Positions 1 through 11,978 of a stretch of 64,000 nt of DNA are shown here, piece after piece. The notes under the pieces were generated by a model, which did no database searches, had not been told where the DNA came from, and worked only from the letters and a program-made list of their open reading frames with translations. Where the stretch lies: positions 6,106 to 70,105 of the forward strand of contig DF237373.1 in assembly GCA_000708835.1 (NCBI GenBank). The letters run 5' to 3'. Origin of the DNA: Klebsormidium nitens (taxonomy: Eukaryota; Streptophyta; Klebsormidiophyceae; Klebsormidiales; Klebsormidiaceae). Positions within the stretch are counted from its first letter, which is position 1; every line of letters starts with the position of its first letter. The position numbers and the translations under genes were made by a program.

Positions 1-147
1 GTACCGTTCTACAACGTACCGACTTAGGTCGTACTGTCCTTGTACCCGGGGTACCGTAAATTTACGTTGTACCGGCTTTAAAAGTAACTACACGTTTCGC
101 ATAAGGAACACTGCTCTTCCGAGTTAGGATTTGTAAAGGGTTACTTA
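1..147. other. Region downstream of the prefoldin 6 stop, GTAC-rich palindromes
   Basis: GGTACC and GTACCG words recur in the first 80 bases, including the perfect palindrome CGTAAATTTACG at about 55-66 flanked by GGTAC and GTACC. It should include the prefoldin 3' UTR. No gene was seen. Confidence 0.5.
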
Positions 148-2291
148 TCATTTTGCAGCCTGACTTCGAAGATCTTGCAGACGTTGTTGCATCTTCATCA
201 CCTGCATGTCATGTAAAATTCAAAATCAGAAAAGTAGAAGGAGGCAGTTTGTACGTCAAGAATGATTCAAAAACTGGATTACTCGTCGAACGAACCGTGG
301 CTTGAAGAATGAGTCCCACCCGAAGACATTTCTTCAACCAGCTGATCGAATAAATCAGCTTTGGATGGAAGGATCAAACGCCTTGAATAGTCGTGTCGAA
401 CGAGTGCACCGATCAGCAAGGCGGACCGAGGTTACTAACCTCTTGCCGCTTTTCACTGGCTTTCCTTTCCAAGTCCTTCAACGCCCCATCTAGCCGCTTC
501 CTGCAAGGAGAAGAACTCGACCAGATTGGAACTTGCACGACCAGTCGTTATCAACGTCAACGTATTTCTTGCACAGATTAGCAACAACCAAATCGAAGCA
601 ATCTGGCAACAACCACGAGCGCCCAACAATAGCGGGTCGCTTTTCCAGAGACTTTCATCAACAACAGCCAAGAAACCATATCACAACCGGTTATGAAACT
701 TCTATAATCCTTGGGAACATACGCGGATTACTCCTGCTGTGCCACGTCACGCCACAGACATTGCACAGAACTTTGTCCAAGCACCAAGGAAAGCCATAAC
801 TTCACTTTCTGAGGGGATCAACCCATGCAAGAACTAATCAGTCCATTAGCAACCGCAGCGCACTCACGTCTCTCCGCTGATGTACTCTATCCTCTTGTCG
901 ACGTTTGCTTTCGCTTCCACTAGGTCTTGCTTGACCAGGACCGGCCCTATCAGCTTGTACACATTGGACTCGTCGTCCAGAATGTCAAGCTCCTGCACAG
1001 AGACGGGGTTTGGTTCTGAAGACTCTATTCACGATTAGGCAAACATTGTTATTGTCTTGTTTGATTGGACTCTGACTTGCTTCCACGTTCTCCTGAAAGA
1101 TTGGGAAGATGGTAAATAGATTAAAAGCATGACTTGGAGCCTGGAAAGCGCCAAATGCGATTATTTTTGGGCATGACCCTTGAAACGGTTACTTCCAGCC
1201 ACACAAAGACATTCTTTTTTGAAGCCTGACCTGAATTGGAGCTCCCTAGGAGAAAGCGTTTTCTTGATTCAAAAACGTTTTGTACTCAACTGTTGCTGCC
1301 TTTCAGGTTAGTGTTTTGATGGGCTTTGGCAGGTTTTTACCCAGTTCCTTTCAATGGACTGGTCTCGCAGAAAAATGGTTTACTTGCAAGGATAAGGGAG
1401 CCTCCATCGTGCATGCCTCACGCAAACAAAACTGGCAACGTATTTTCATTCATCTTCGTCACCGCGGAGGTATGTCAATGAAGAGTCTGGTTCCGAACAA
1501 TAGGGCAGATGCTTGCGCCCAAGTCTTTTCTGACAGGTTCAGCATAATGGACGAGGTTATGTCCGTAGTCCCTTACAAAAGCATCAGTCATGACGAGGCT
1601 TCCAAGAAAGGTGTAACCAGATTGCTCCCAAATCAGTCGAAGCTTTCCTCACCGTTTTGACCAGCTCGTTCTCGCCAAGTTGTGTTTTGAACTGCTGCCG
1701 TAGCTGGTGGTTCTTCTGAATCTCTGCAGGTTGAAGTACACATCTCAGGCAATTGCTTCGATGCATCAAGCCAGGAACTTTGCCCCACAAGCTCGGGCCG
1801 CATTCATCACCCCCGTAGAGGTGGCCTAAGTGCAATCAACCAATCAGGAGGAGAGACACGGAGCACCACTGAGCAATTCCTCGCAATCTGTTTCCTGGCA
1901 TCAGTCTCCGCCTCTCTGCGTGCAGTGGCACCTCTGGTTTCAAGCAGCGGTCAAGAACCCAAGAAGCTGACCGAGAAGATGCGAGCGCAACAGCCAGTTT
2001 CACAGTGGCACACCAAGATTCTTCGAGCCAAAATTCCTCAAGCTGAATCGCCTGACTTCAGGCAAGCGCCAAATCCAACTTTAAGTGATGGTCTTGACTC
2101 TTTCTACTATCACAATCCCAAGTGCTTGTGCAAAGTCTGGAAGAGAGAGGTGTACAAAATGGGGTGCAAGCACTCAGCAGCCACTAGCAGCACGCCGCAA
2201 GCATGGGTGCACCCGGCTTGCCTTTCTGTATGGTCTGGAACGCCTTTGCTTCCCTCTCGAGCTGCATTTCCAGCTCCTTACCCCCCGCCAT
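148..2291 (-). CDS. PFD6: Prefoldin subunit 6 (PFD6/KE2), 5 exons, 126 aa
   Basis: Beta-type subunit of the hexameric prefoldin co-chaperone, which passes nascent actin and tubulin to the CCT chaperonin in the cytosol. Exons read on the minus strand: 2291-2222, 1723-1653, 992-868, 500-440, 201-148 (stop TGA). Phases join cleanly. Recognised family blocks are QKNHQLRQQF and LGENELV in exon 2, NVYKLIGPVLVKQDL and KRIEYIS in exon 3, KRLDGALKDLE in exon 4 and MKMQQRLQ in exon 5. The order is the usual coiled coil, hairpin, coiled coil, and 126 aa is normal for the family. The start is the first ATG of exon 1 (MAGGKELEMQ). Intron 1 has a GC donor (AAAG/GCAAGC) instead of GT. The gene is divergent from the carboxypeptidase with 461 bp between the two ATGs. 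The family call is strong; exon 1 rests on phase and weak N-terminal similarity. Confidence 0.93.
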
Positions 2292-2752
2292 TAGAAAGCA
2301 GCTGTCCTTTTGTCAAGGGCAGATATGTGGCCAATTTCAAAAGGAAGGGCGAGAAAAGGAGCAAGTTGCTGATTGACGCACAACAACCGGAGGAGGCTAC
2401 AAAGTTGTGCCCCTCCCAGAATCAGATGCAAAACGCAACTCAAACAAAGTTGGAACTCGCCAAATGATCAGCGCTCGAAGTTGAAAAGCTCCCTCTCAAG
2501 CAATTCTACTGCTATTTAATAGTAGAAAACCTATTTCAGCTAAATTGCTACAGCTTGCTTTGGCCCGGTTACGTGCGCTAACCGGGGGATTTAACTCACA
2601 TGATAACCCAGCTGCAGTGACATCAGGGCCCAGGCCTTCGTAAATTGTCATGCACTCCCTCTCTTAAATCCCTTCCAAATCCCAGGAATTTTGCCCACAC
2701 CACCATTGTGCGGGACTGACATTCAGCAGCTAGCTTGAAACCCCATTTCAAA
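2292..2752. promoter_or_regulatory. Divergent promoter region between prefoldin 6 and the serine carboxypeptidase
   Basis: 461 bp between two ATGs facing away from each other, so both promoters must lie here or overlap. No specific element was recognised with confidence. Confidence 0.5.
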
Positions 2753-5700
2753 ATGGCGCCCAATCGCAGAATCCTTCCTGCGTCAGCCATCGCCACTTTT
2801 GTTGTTTTCTCTTTCCTATCGTCCCCTGTTCTCGCCAAACCAGGTTTCTTCCAAGACGCTTTGATCAAATTACCCTCGGACGCTGCTGACCCGAACGCCG
2901 CCGACCTCATCGAGTCGCTGCCAGGGACGCCCGACCTCCCTTTCCGGCAGTACAGTGGATACATCACCGTCAATGAGACGCACGGGCGCGCGCTCTTCTA
3001 TTGGTTCGTGGAGGCGACAGAGGAGCCCCTGCAGAAGCCGGTCACGTTGTGGTGAGTTGACGCCGCTTCTTGTTCTGCGCTCTTGGGGGGTACTCTGGAA
3101 CTTGTATGGTGTCAGAGGTTATCTTGAAACTGTTTCTATTTGCTGCTTCCAAGGTAGCACCACTGGCTGCCGCTGATTGAGTGCAACACCTATTCTGAGC
3201 TCTGTGTATGGAGCACTCATCAAGAATCAGTTCTCTTTTGATGTTCGGACATTGTGGTTCTCAAAGTTCTAAAATTGTGCTCATTGCACTTACCGCATGC
3301 TGACGTCCAGTGAAGGATTCGTTGTAAATAGGAGGATTCTACATCTCCCAAGAAACTTCCTTATAGATGGCTTCTTTGGGGTTTAACAGCAGACGTCTCA
3401 AGGTCAACATGATTGTAAAACAACCTCTTTGTGAGAAGAGGTCTGGAAACCTCTTACAATCAATGCTGTCCACCTTCTTCTTGCGCCATCTGCTCAAAGA
3501 ATAGTCAAGTTCTGTGCCAGCATGCGCATCATCAGCCTAACCGGATGCTAACCCGCAGGTTAAACGGAGGCCCTGGCTGTTCTTCTCTTGCTGGGGGTCT
3601 TTTGTCCGAGTTGGGGCCCTTCTATCCAGATAAGGCAGGCGATGGACTTTACAGGAACAAGTATAGCTGGAATTCAAGTGAGTGTCAGCCACAAAGTCCA
3701 GCTTCGAATGTGGGCTCATCTAGATACTCACACTCTGTGTAAATATTTTTTAACTGCTTGTTGATGTTAGCACAAAGGGAAGGTTTGCAGACGTCCAAGG
3801 GTCGCAAATTTTACGGAGATGCTGCAAAAGGAAATTGGAAACATCGTCTTGGACCAGATTTTGTGCCATTTGCTGAGGGTGGTTGCGCAGAAGCCAAGAA
3901 AACTTTACAAGATGCCTTCGACTCTAGGTTTGGGTGCCTGTTCTGTATATGCACGCCATGTTGTCAGAAGGACCCTTCCTCATCGGAAGCCAATGCTTGC
4001 TTCAGAGGATTCAAATGCTATCTGGTGAACGGATTTTTGCCAATGTCGTTTTTCACCGTTGAGATTGCATATGGTTTTCCAGCAAATCGTTGTTATTGGC
4101 CAAGTGGGACTTGGGATGTGGCTTTACGAAGGACGCTACCTTAGTGTCATTTAGGTGGACATTAAAAACTCTCTCAAGTCGGGCATAACATCCGGTGCTG
4201 GTTTAATTTGTCCACCGGGTCCTTTCAGAAAGACCGCAACCATCAATTTCCCTCCCAATGACTGGAAGGCCAGCTTCGGACGTATCGGCGCCCTTCAGAA
4301 CGCACTTTTACTGCTTGACGAAGTTCACTCGAGGTCACCCAGTGTGACGCACTAACCAGTCCAACGTGCATCTTATATTGCAACTGAGCATACACGTCTT
4401 TCTGCAGTGTCCAACATGTTGTTTGTGGAGTCCCCAGCGGGTGTCGGCTTCTCATACTCCAACACCACAGAGGACTACGTCGTAGGCGATGAGCGCACAG
4501 GTCAGGACCTGGGGTTCACTTCGACTTGACCCGTTTTGAACCCACCTTCTGGCAGTTACGTTGAGAGTTTGCCTTATCACTTGAAACAAGTTTCACGAAC
4601 TTCGCAACTGTTTCCTCGCCACTACAACCGAATGTTCAAGGACATGCAATTTCTTCCTGTTGATTGTGCTGGAATTCAAAAGCTTGTCTAGGCCGTTTTG
4701 CCTTCTGAGTCTTTCAGATTTTCAAGAACGCAGATAATGCACTGACGCTTTGTGACCGAACGTGTTCTCCTCACTGTGCAGCCAACGATGCCTATCAGCT
4801 GCTCGTGGGCTTCTTCAAAAAGTTCCCCCACTACGCTGCCAGCGACTTCTACATCTCTGGGGAGAGCTACGGGGGTAAGCAGTCAAATCTGCTTTTGGTT
4901 GCATTCACAGTGTTTCGTAAGCTCCATACTGGGGCCATCTCTCTGCACGGTGGAAAGATCTTCGACGATGTCGCTGAATGTTGTGGAACGGTGTTGTCAC
5001 AGAAAGAAGTCTTCTGCTTCGCGGAGCACGGTGGTCTTTCTCCGGCGGACTCTCCCCTTTCGTCGAACACTCTTCGTCTTATGTTTCCTCAAGTGCTTTT
5101 CCGAAAGTCAGCTATAACTGACCAGAAGACTGCTAGACTGCGGCCCCTTTTCCTTAGATAAGTACAATCTGTATCGTTTATCCTGATGCTTGTAGATCCA
5201 ACCATTTCACCATCTGTACGCACCTTTCCAGCATCGAACTGCTTGTCGGTGTCTGCAGAAAGACAGGTCCGACAACATTTGAGCATGTTTCAAACCTCAT
5301 GAAGCAACACGGAGACAACAAGCACCCCACCCTGAATACTTGAAAACCCCTAAACCCCTAGAACCATAGAAACTCAGGACATTTTGCGTGCAGGCCACTA
5401 TGTGCCCCAGCTAGCGGACACCATCGTCCGAAACAACCGCGAGAAGGTAGCGGACGGTCCGATCATCAACCTGAAGGGATTTCTGGTGAGGAGCCAAGCC
5501 GCTCTTCTTTCCCTGTTCTCATCCGATGGATGATGGTCCTCCATTTTTAGTGACCTTTTGGACGGCTCACATCGTTTCTTCTGATAGGTGGTTTCTGGCT
5601 TTTCGGTTGATCGAGGCTCGATACGGAAGAACCCCAGTTGGATGAATCGAGATTCAGACTCTTGGGGCGGCAGCGGCTGCAAACACATCTTCTTCGTCCT

Positions 5701-8700
5701 TGCTCGGCTAGATGGAGGCCGCTTCAGTTACCAAGCGCCAGCTGCATTACGGTGACACATGCGCTGTTTCGAAATTATGGCCATTGTTTCTCTGTCGGAC
5801 GTCCGTCCGGTTACAGCCCGCTTGCCGAGATAGTCACCTGAGCGACTGCCTTTTACACGCTACGCCCCATCGAACGAGGTTCCTTTCGCCATCGTTGGAC
5901 AGGTCGGTAACGCTTGGACTGACGCCGGCATTGACAATTACGGCGCGCTCTTCTACGACTGGACGCACGCAATCATCTCCGACGCCGCCTACTACGGAGT
6001 CGCGAATACGGTGGGTCGCAAGTGATCCTCCCTTCGCTCAACCGCTCTCAAGAGCATCAGCTGTTTCGATAGTCAGCGGCTCGATGACGCCACTGAAGAC
6101 GGCAGCTGCCCTCAATAGTACTATGAATCTCGGCACAAAGAAAGCCTCTGGTGACTGCAGCCAATCGACCGAATTGCTGAAAGTCTTTTGTGCTAACGTG
6201 ATGCAAACACAACTTCTGGCGATGAGTGATTCGATGCGATGCAGTTGACCAGTTTGCCAGGTGATATTTGAAATCGTGGTTCCCAGTTTTGCAGTGCTCT
6301 GACGCGCGCCGGGGTTTGCAACGTCGAGGACTGTCTGCTATAAATGGCTGCATTATTGAAGCGCTCATCTTTGCTAACCTATATTTATCACTTTTGTGCT
6401 CCTCTGCGCAGTGCGATTTCAACGAGGTCGGTCCGCTCCTGAGCATCAGCGAAAAGTGCTCGAAGTACGTGCAGCAAGCTTTCCGGGAGATGGTGGGTTT
6501 CAGGATTGCATCCAACCGTCCACTTCTCATTGTCTGGCTTGCATGGTGAAGTCAGTTCCTGGTTCGAAATGCCGGGTTCCATTTTCGACTGTTGGAAAAT
6601 GTACGTCGTTGCTTGCGGCAGGTCTTTGGACGAAGCTTCCTCCGGCCAGTTCTTAAGGTTGTGGATTCGAAGAAACAATACTCGCAGGTTGTGAGAAGTG
6701 TCAGCAGATCCTAGAACCTCAGGCACCGCGAGAGCTCATTTGCAATGACGAAACCATTGCTACACACAAATGCAGGGCCCCATTAACATCTACGACATCT
6801 ATGCTGACGTGTGCACATACGGGAAGGCGGCACGTGACGAGACCCGCCACTTCGCGAAGCAGGTGAGGCCGGCTGACGTCACAACGGCACGATGTTTGTT
6901 GCTACTCGCGAAACCTGGTTGCGATGAGGGTCTCTCCTTTTATCCGTGGAGAAGCTTTTTGCAAGCCACCTTTTGCAAAGGGTGGATTCAATATCCTTTC
7001 TCGGTTTGGGTTTGAGAAGTAGAGACGGAAACACTTGCGAGATTGTGAAGGTATCAAAGCTCCCAGATGGACGTTTCTGCAGAGCTATCACTGCGCAGGT
7101 CACTTGCTTCCCCAGCTCGTAGTCAAAAATGGAGAACCTACCGGTTTCCAATCTTTTCTGCACTGACACGTGGCCGAACGCCCTTTTGCCAGTTGGCGCG
7201 CACCGGGACGCCCCTGGCGGCGCGGCACCTCCTCACGGCCCCTCCCGAATACGACCCGTGCATCGATGACGAGGTGGGCTGGATGTTTTCCGCTGTTCCG
7301 CTGTTCCGTTGCTGTGACGTACTTTGGAAGACTCTTGAAGAGCCATCAAAAGTTTTTATCTCATAAAAGAAGGAGCGCGAGCTTGTTGATCAGCCATCAG
7401 AGCGCGTTGTCCGATGTTTGCGGTTGACTGATTTTGAGCTCAAAATGATTGAGAAAAGTTTTCTGGCCTGAAGTGCGACTGTAAGATGCGGTTGCATTTG
7501 GTGTTCGTACTGTCTCTTGTTTCCGTTCTGGAAGACTCAGAACGGTGTCTTTCCATCATTTATTCCTGTTTCTATTATGTCGACTGGGTCATGCCAATCT
7601 TAGCATTGTTCGAACACTTGCCCCTTCGAAGCTCAGAGAACACGGCTGAACTAAGTAATCCTGGGCCGTCCGATCAGCAAAAGTGCATCATCAAACGGCT
7701 CGAGAACGGGCACGACACGCCAGCTTTCAAAAGTTGATGACAAGCTCCATATATATGGCTCTGGTTTACGCATTCTTGTTCTCCAACATGGCGTCAGGTT
7801 TTCGGCGACTAATCGCACTGCGCATTGCTTCTGGCCGTGCAGGTCGCCATCTACCTGAACCGGCCAGAGGTGCAGAAGGCGATCCATGCGAACGTCACAC
7901 ACCTGCCGTACGCTTGGACGGGTTGCACGTAAGGCTCCGGACGTCCGAATGGTTTCTTTTGCGTCTTTAAAAGGTGCCCAAAAAGCCCGTTTCACAGCGT
8001 CGTCACGTGGGGCTACGTACTTTTCAGGACGTTAACATGGTTCTCTTGCCTTCAAGAGGTGTCCGAACGCCATCCGAATTGTCAATCATACGTCGTACTT
8101 GTCCGGACGTCCGGATTAGATTTTCAGCACGTCAGAAGAAGTAGTAGCATATCCAGCGACCTTTGTGGATAGCTTTGTGACTTTCCGGTCGTCCAAAACC
8201 TTTCTACATCGTGGCTTTCAGAGGACGTTTGGAGGGCACTTTCCCTTCCTGAACCTCTCTTGGGCTCATTGCACATCCCAAAGTCCGGTCCCTTCGACAA
8301 ACTGTACCGGTTCTAAGGTGAACTGTGAAGACATCGATATGCCGGGGGCTACATATTGGGCATTGTATCAAAGTTCGGTTGTCGGTTCCCGAGACCGCCA
8401 AGTTGGTTCCGGCACAGATGCTGACTTTCCCTGGTTGACCCTTCCGCAGGGAAGCGATTGAGTATTCGCGGAAGGATCTGCTGACCAGCGTGCTACCGGT
8501 GTACCGACGCCTGCTAAAGGACGGCCTGCGCATGCTCATTTTCAGGTAATCAACGACTCTACTTTCTGGCTGTTCCTTTTTGTGAGTTAGGACGTTTCCG
8601 AGATTTACCCCGCTTTGCTTGTCAGATGTCGCATGCTCATATCCAGGTAGCCAACGACTCTACTTTCTGGCTGTTCTGTGAGTTAGGAAGTTTCTTCCTC

Positions 8701-10175
8701 ACTCCGCTTTGCTGTCGAATGCTTATTGTCAGATAGCCAATGACTCTTATCTTCTGGCTGCCCTATTTCTGTGAGTTAGAACGCTTTCAGGTTATTTTTC
8801 CTCTCACTCCCGTTTTGCTCGTCAGTTATTGCATGCTCATTGTCAGGTAACCAACGACTCTACTTTCTGGCTTCTACTTTCCTGTGAGTTCGGACGTTTC
8901 TGATTAAACTCCCCCTCACTCCGCTTTGCTTGTCACCTCTCGCATGCTCACTGTCAGGTAACCAACGACTCTGTTTCTGGCTGTTGTTCTTTTGTGTATC
9001 AGGACGTTTCTGGATATACTTTCCTTAAGTCCGCTTCGCTCATCGATACTGCTTTCAAAACTAGAGAGTGGCTGGTCCGAGTGTCGGATTGGCGCTTGCA
9101 GAGCGTAGCCCAACTCTTTCGGAAACTGCGGGTGAGAGAAGACTATAAACGGCTGTCCTGTCCGCGGAAGGGCTGAGGTGCCAGATTCAGGTCGTCTCGT
9201 TTGCCTTAAATAACACCTCACAGCAGCTCGGCTGACGTCACCTGTGCAGTGGTGACGTCGACGCCATCGTCCCAGTGACCGGCACCCGGGCCTGGATCGG
9301 CAAGCTGCTGCTCGAGGAGGTGGAGCCGTGGCGACCATGGGTGCTGGACTCCCAGGTAAATGGTCGCCCTCTCATGTCCGCGCCTTTTTGCGTCAGCTGC
9401 TTTGGCTAGACTGAGCCGAAAGGTAGTCTGGACGAGTTCGCGCTACCTAGTTGTTGCACCGAAAGTGGTGGGAGGAACGTCGCTTCCTTGACGCGAGATC
9501 CCGGGTATCCAATCATTTATGATGCGTATCAGAGTTTGTCCCGCCTTTTGAAACTCAAATTGCGAACAATGGCCGAAGCTGACCTTCGAAGCAAATGGGT
9601 AAGGACTTCGGGCCTTGAACGATTTGTAAAGATCGTGATTTGAAGCCGGTTTGTTGAAAGGCAGGCCACGCGTAGAGCAGCTTCAAGAAAGAACATGCAA
9701 CAATCAAAGAGATTCAGTCACAAATGTGCTTGCCCGAAGATGCTTTTCTTGACGGCGACTTGAAATCTGTTGTCATTTTGTGTGAGGCGTCATGAGACTA
9801 GTGTTTGTGGATTGCTCCTCGACTTTAGCTTTTGTAAGTGGGTGACTTTACATCAACACACTCCAATCGGCCTCCTGTCTTGTAGTCAATCCAGCTATTG
9901 CGGACTGTTCCGGACTGTACTGCACTCAAGCCAACAGGGGATCCTAAATGCGAATTGGAAAGAACGTGGACTCCACAACGCTTTTACTTGACGCTTGCCC
10001 CCGTTCGTTACTGACTTGGTCGTGAGGCTGCGCTTTCCAGGTTGGGGGTTACGTCACCAAGTACAAGGGGCTGACGTTTTCGACGGTCCGGGACGCGGGG
10101 CACATGGTCCCCTACACGCAGCCCGCGCGCGCGCTGCACCTCTTCAAAACGTTCATCCAAGACGGGCAGCTCTAA
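2753..10175 (+). CDS. Serine carboxypeptidase (S10 family), 13 exons, 491 aa
   Basis: Secreted or vacuolar serine carboxypeptidase that removes C-terminal residues; some plant S10 proteins act as acyltransferases instead. Exons: 2753-3051, 3559-3677, 4408-4500, 4782-4874, 5394-5485, 5903-6010, 6412-6492, 6776-6862, 7193-7273, 7843-7928, 8450-8545, 9250-9355, 10041-10175 (TAA). Residues 1-28 form a signal peptide ending SSPVLA. Seen in order: [11 protein letters not shown] (oxyanion region), [23 protein letters not shown] with the nucleophile Ser (codons split at the exon 4/5 junction), [22 protein letters not shown] with the catalytic Asp, and [12 protein letters not shown] with the catalytic His. 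All three catalytic residues are present, so it should be active. The ATG at 2753 fits the signal peptide; a TTG lies 18 bp upstream in frame. Intron 11 holds a repeat array built from the exon 11 donor. The class (I or II) is not settled from sequence alone. Confidence 0.95.
8531..9045 (+). repeat. About five tandem copies of the exon 11 / intron 11 donor region
   Basis: Units begin near 8531, 8632, 8719, 8832 and 8943 (roughly 88-113 bp each). Each starts with the last bases of exon 11 (CATGCTCA..), then a donor-like CAGGTAAC or CAGGTAGC, then CAACGACTCTACTTTCTGGC, then GTGAGTTAGGACGTTTC, then a CTCCGCTTTGCT block. The first unit contains the true exon end at 8545. The donor GT survives in units 2, 4 and 5; unit 3 has AT. 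The array fills most of intron 11 of the carboxypeptidase gene. Confidence 0.88.
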
Positions 10176-11978
10176 ACCCGATCACTAACCCGACCAAGGT
10201 TTCGAACATTTGCCGACGTCGCGGCTTTCCGCTTGGTGACTTTCTTATCCTTAACTCAGATTTTTAGCGGTTCTAGAGGTTCGTGTCAGTAGAAAGCTAG
10301 GCTTGCAATGCGTGCACAGGTGCTCGATGTTGGACTATTCGCGTCTCCGCAACTCGTCCTTGCACGCTTTGTCCGATGTTGAGATTTGGTTCCATTGAGC
10401 GGACACTATCACACGCAGCGAATTTATCGGGTGCAAATCTTCCGCTTTACCGGAAGTTGAAAAGTACATCCGCAATGACGGCAGAAGCGACACAGAACCA
10501 CCGAGTAGCAGCTGTTTGTTGCCAAAACAATACATCGTCGGATGACCTTGTGGCGATCGCGTCTTGGCGACCAAGTTTGCATATTTCTTTGTTGATGTTT
10601 TGCGAGATCACTGAACTAGCTTAAGGCTTATGTGCTCACATTTTCAACCACCAAAGCTAGGCTTCTATGTATGAGCGACGTCCATGTTTCCGACGGTCGG
10701 TTCGGCCAATTTATGTTTGTGCACATGCACTACATGGGTAGTGCGCACACCAGGACCGTACGTCCGTCCAGCATGCACAATAGCGGGGGCACTATATACA
10801 ATGATGAGCTCCGGCGCCATATACATGTACAATGCCAAATCAGTACGCCAGGCTCATTATCATATAGTGCATCATGCATGACCGTCATGTAAATCTTCTC
10901 CTCGGATGAAATTAGAGTCGGAATTGTGGTTCGAAAATTGTGGTTCTCTGAATGCGAATTAAAGCCAACTGAGTGTGCTCACACTGAGCCGTTATTCATG
11001 CAGTGTGACTTTGCAGTTGGACATTCACATGCGCGTGTGAATGCCGCCCCTAGCTCTGCGCCAACTGCAGAGCTCTGGCTTTGCAATCAGTGGATCACTC
11101 AGCACTAGCATGACGCTCGCTAAGAGCTCGGCGCTTCTTTAAGAAGCAACCTATTATGTGCAAGCGCGGCGGCGCCTTCCGTACGAAGTAGCTTGATTTG
11201 TGTGAAATACTTATATGCAGTTTGCTCGTATCAATGCTCGTGTGATCTGCGCATTGTTCCATTGCCATGCTGATGCTCAGCATGTTAGCAGCCTCAGGGA
11301 ATCATACCTCTAATAAAGGTCACTCATGCTAGGCCTGCATATACTGTACGAGATATGGTATGTCCATGAATTGCTCATGGAAGGCATCCTATCTATACAA
11401 GTTTGCAGACAGACTGAGATGTCATTGATTGGTCGGCATAATCATCAATCATACAAGACAGCGGCGTCAGCACATGCAACCGAGAACAAAGTTATCCAAA
11501 AGTAGTTGCCAACGAACTACGCAATTAGCACAGCGTCCCAAAGACGTGACCCGGAAGGGACGTTAACCAGTCGACCTAGCTAGAAAAACCTGATCCGTGC
11601 TAAACTACAACATTGACTCGGCAATAAGCTCGACGATGTTCCTCCCCCTCGTCTCCTTTGACCTTCACTTGGATTCTTGTTTGTGTAAGGGCGCACCCCA
11701 AAACCATCTATGTATACCAGCAAGGTCTTTATGATTGTTTCTAAACCTCTTCCAAACTCCCACACACAACGAGAAAAAACCTACGGTTTTCCCGTCTCCA
11801 GCCCCCCAAAGTCAAGAGACCTCGGCTTAAGCGTTGCCCTAAGTAATCTCTTGAACTCTAACCTGACGTTAGCGTATCTCTGCGCAGCTTTTCGCGTCTA
11901 CCTGCCCGTCCAGAAGCAACCGTAAGAGTGCGCATGCACCGCGTTAGTCCAAAATTCCTACGCTCCAGAAGCGTGCTG
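10176..11978. other. Intergenic region between convergent carboxypeptidase and NEK kinase genes
   Basis: 1.8 kb between two stop codons facing each other. It should contain both 3' UTRs. No open frame here has splice-compatible neighbours or a recognised motif. An imperfect palindrome around 11022-11043 (ATTCACATGCGCGTGTGAAT core) is the only compact structure I see. Confidence 0.6.

Noticed and set aside
1280-1660. 126-codon plus-strand open frame
   Set aside because: Falls in a prefoldin 6 intron and overlaps the edge of its exon 2 on the opposite strand; no known motif.
1925-2467. 180-codon plus-strand open frame near the left end
   Set aside because: Begins with GTG, has no recognised motif, and overlaps exon 1 and intron 1 of prefoldin 6 on the other strand.
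5343-5365. Telomere-like CCCCTAAACCCCTA in a carboxypeptidase intron
   Set aside because: Only two units; too short to indicate an interstitial telomere repeat.
7486-7737. 83-codon frame starting like a membrane or signal segment
   Set aside because: Entirely inside carboxypeptidase intron 9, with no supporting exon on either side.
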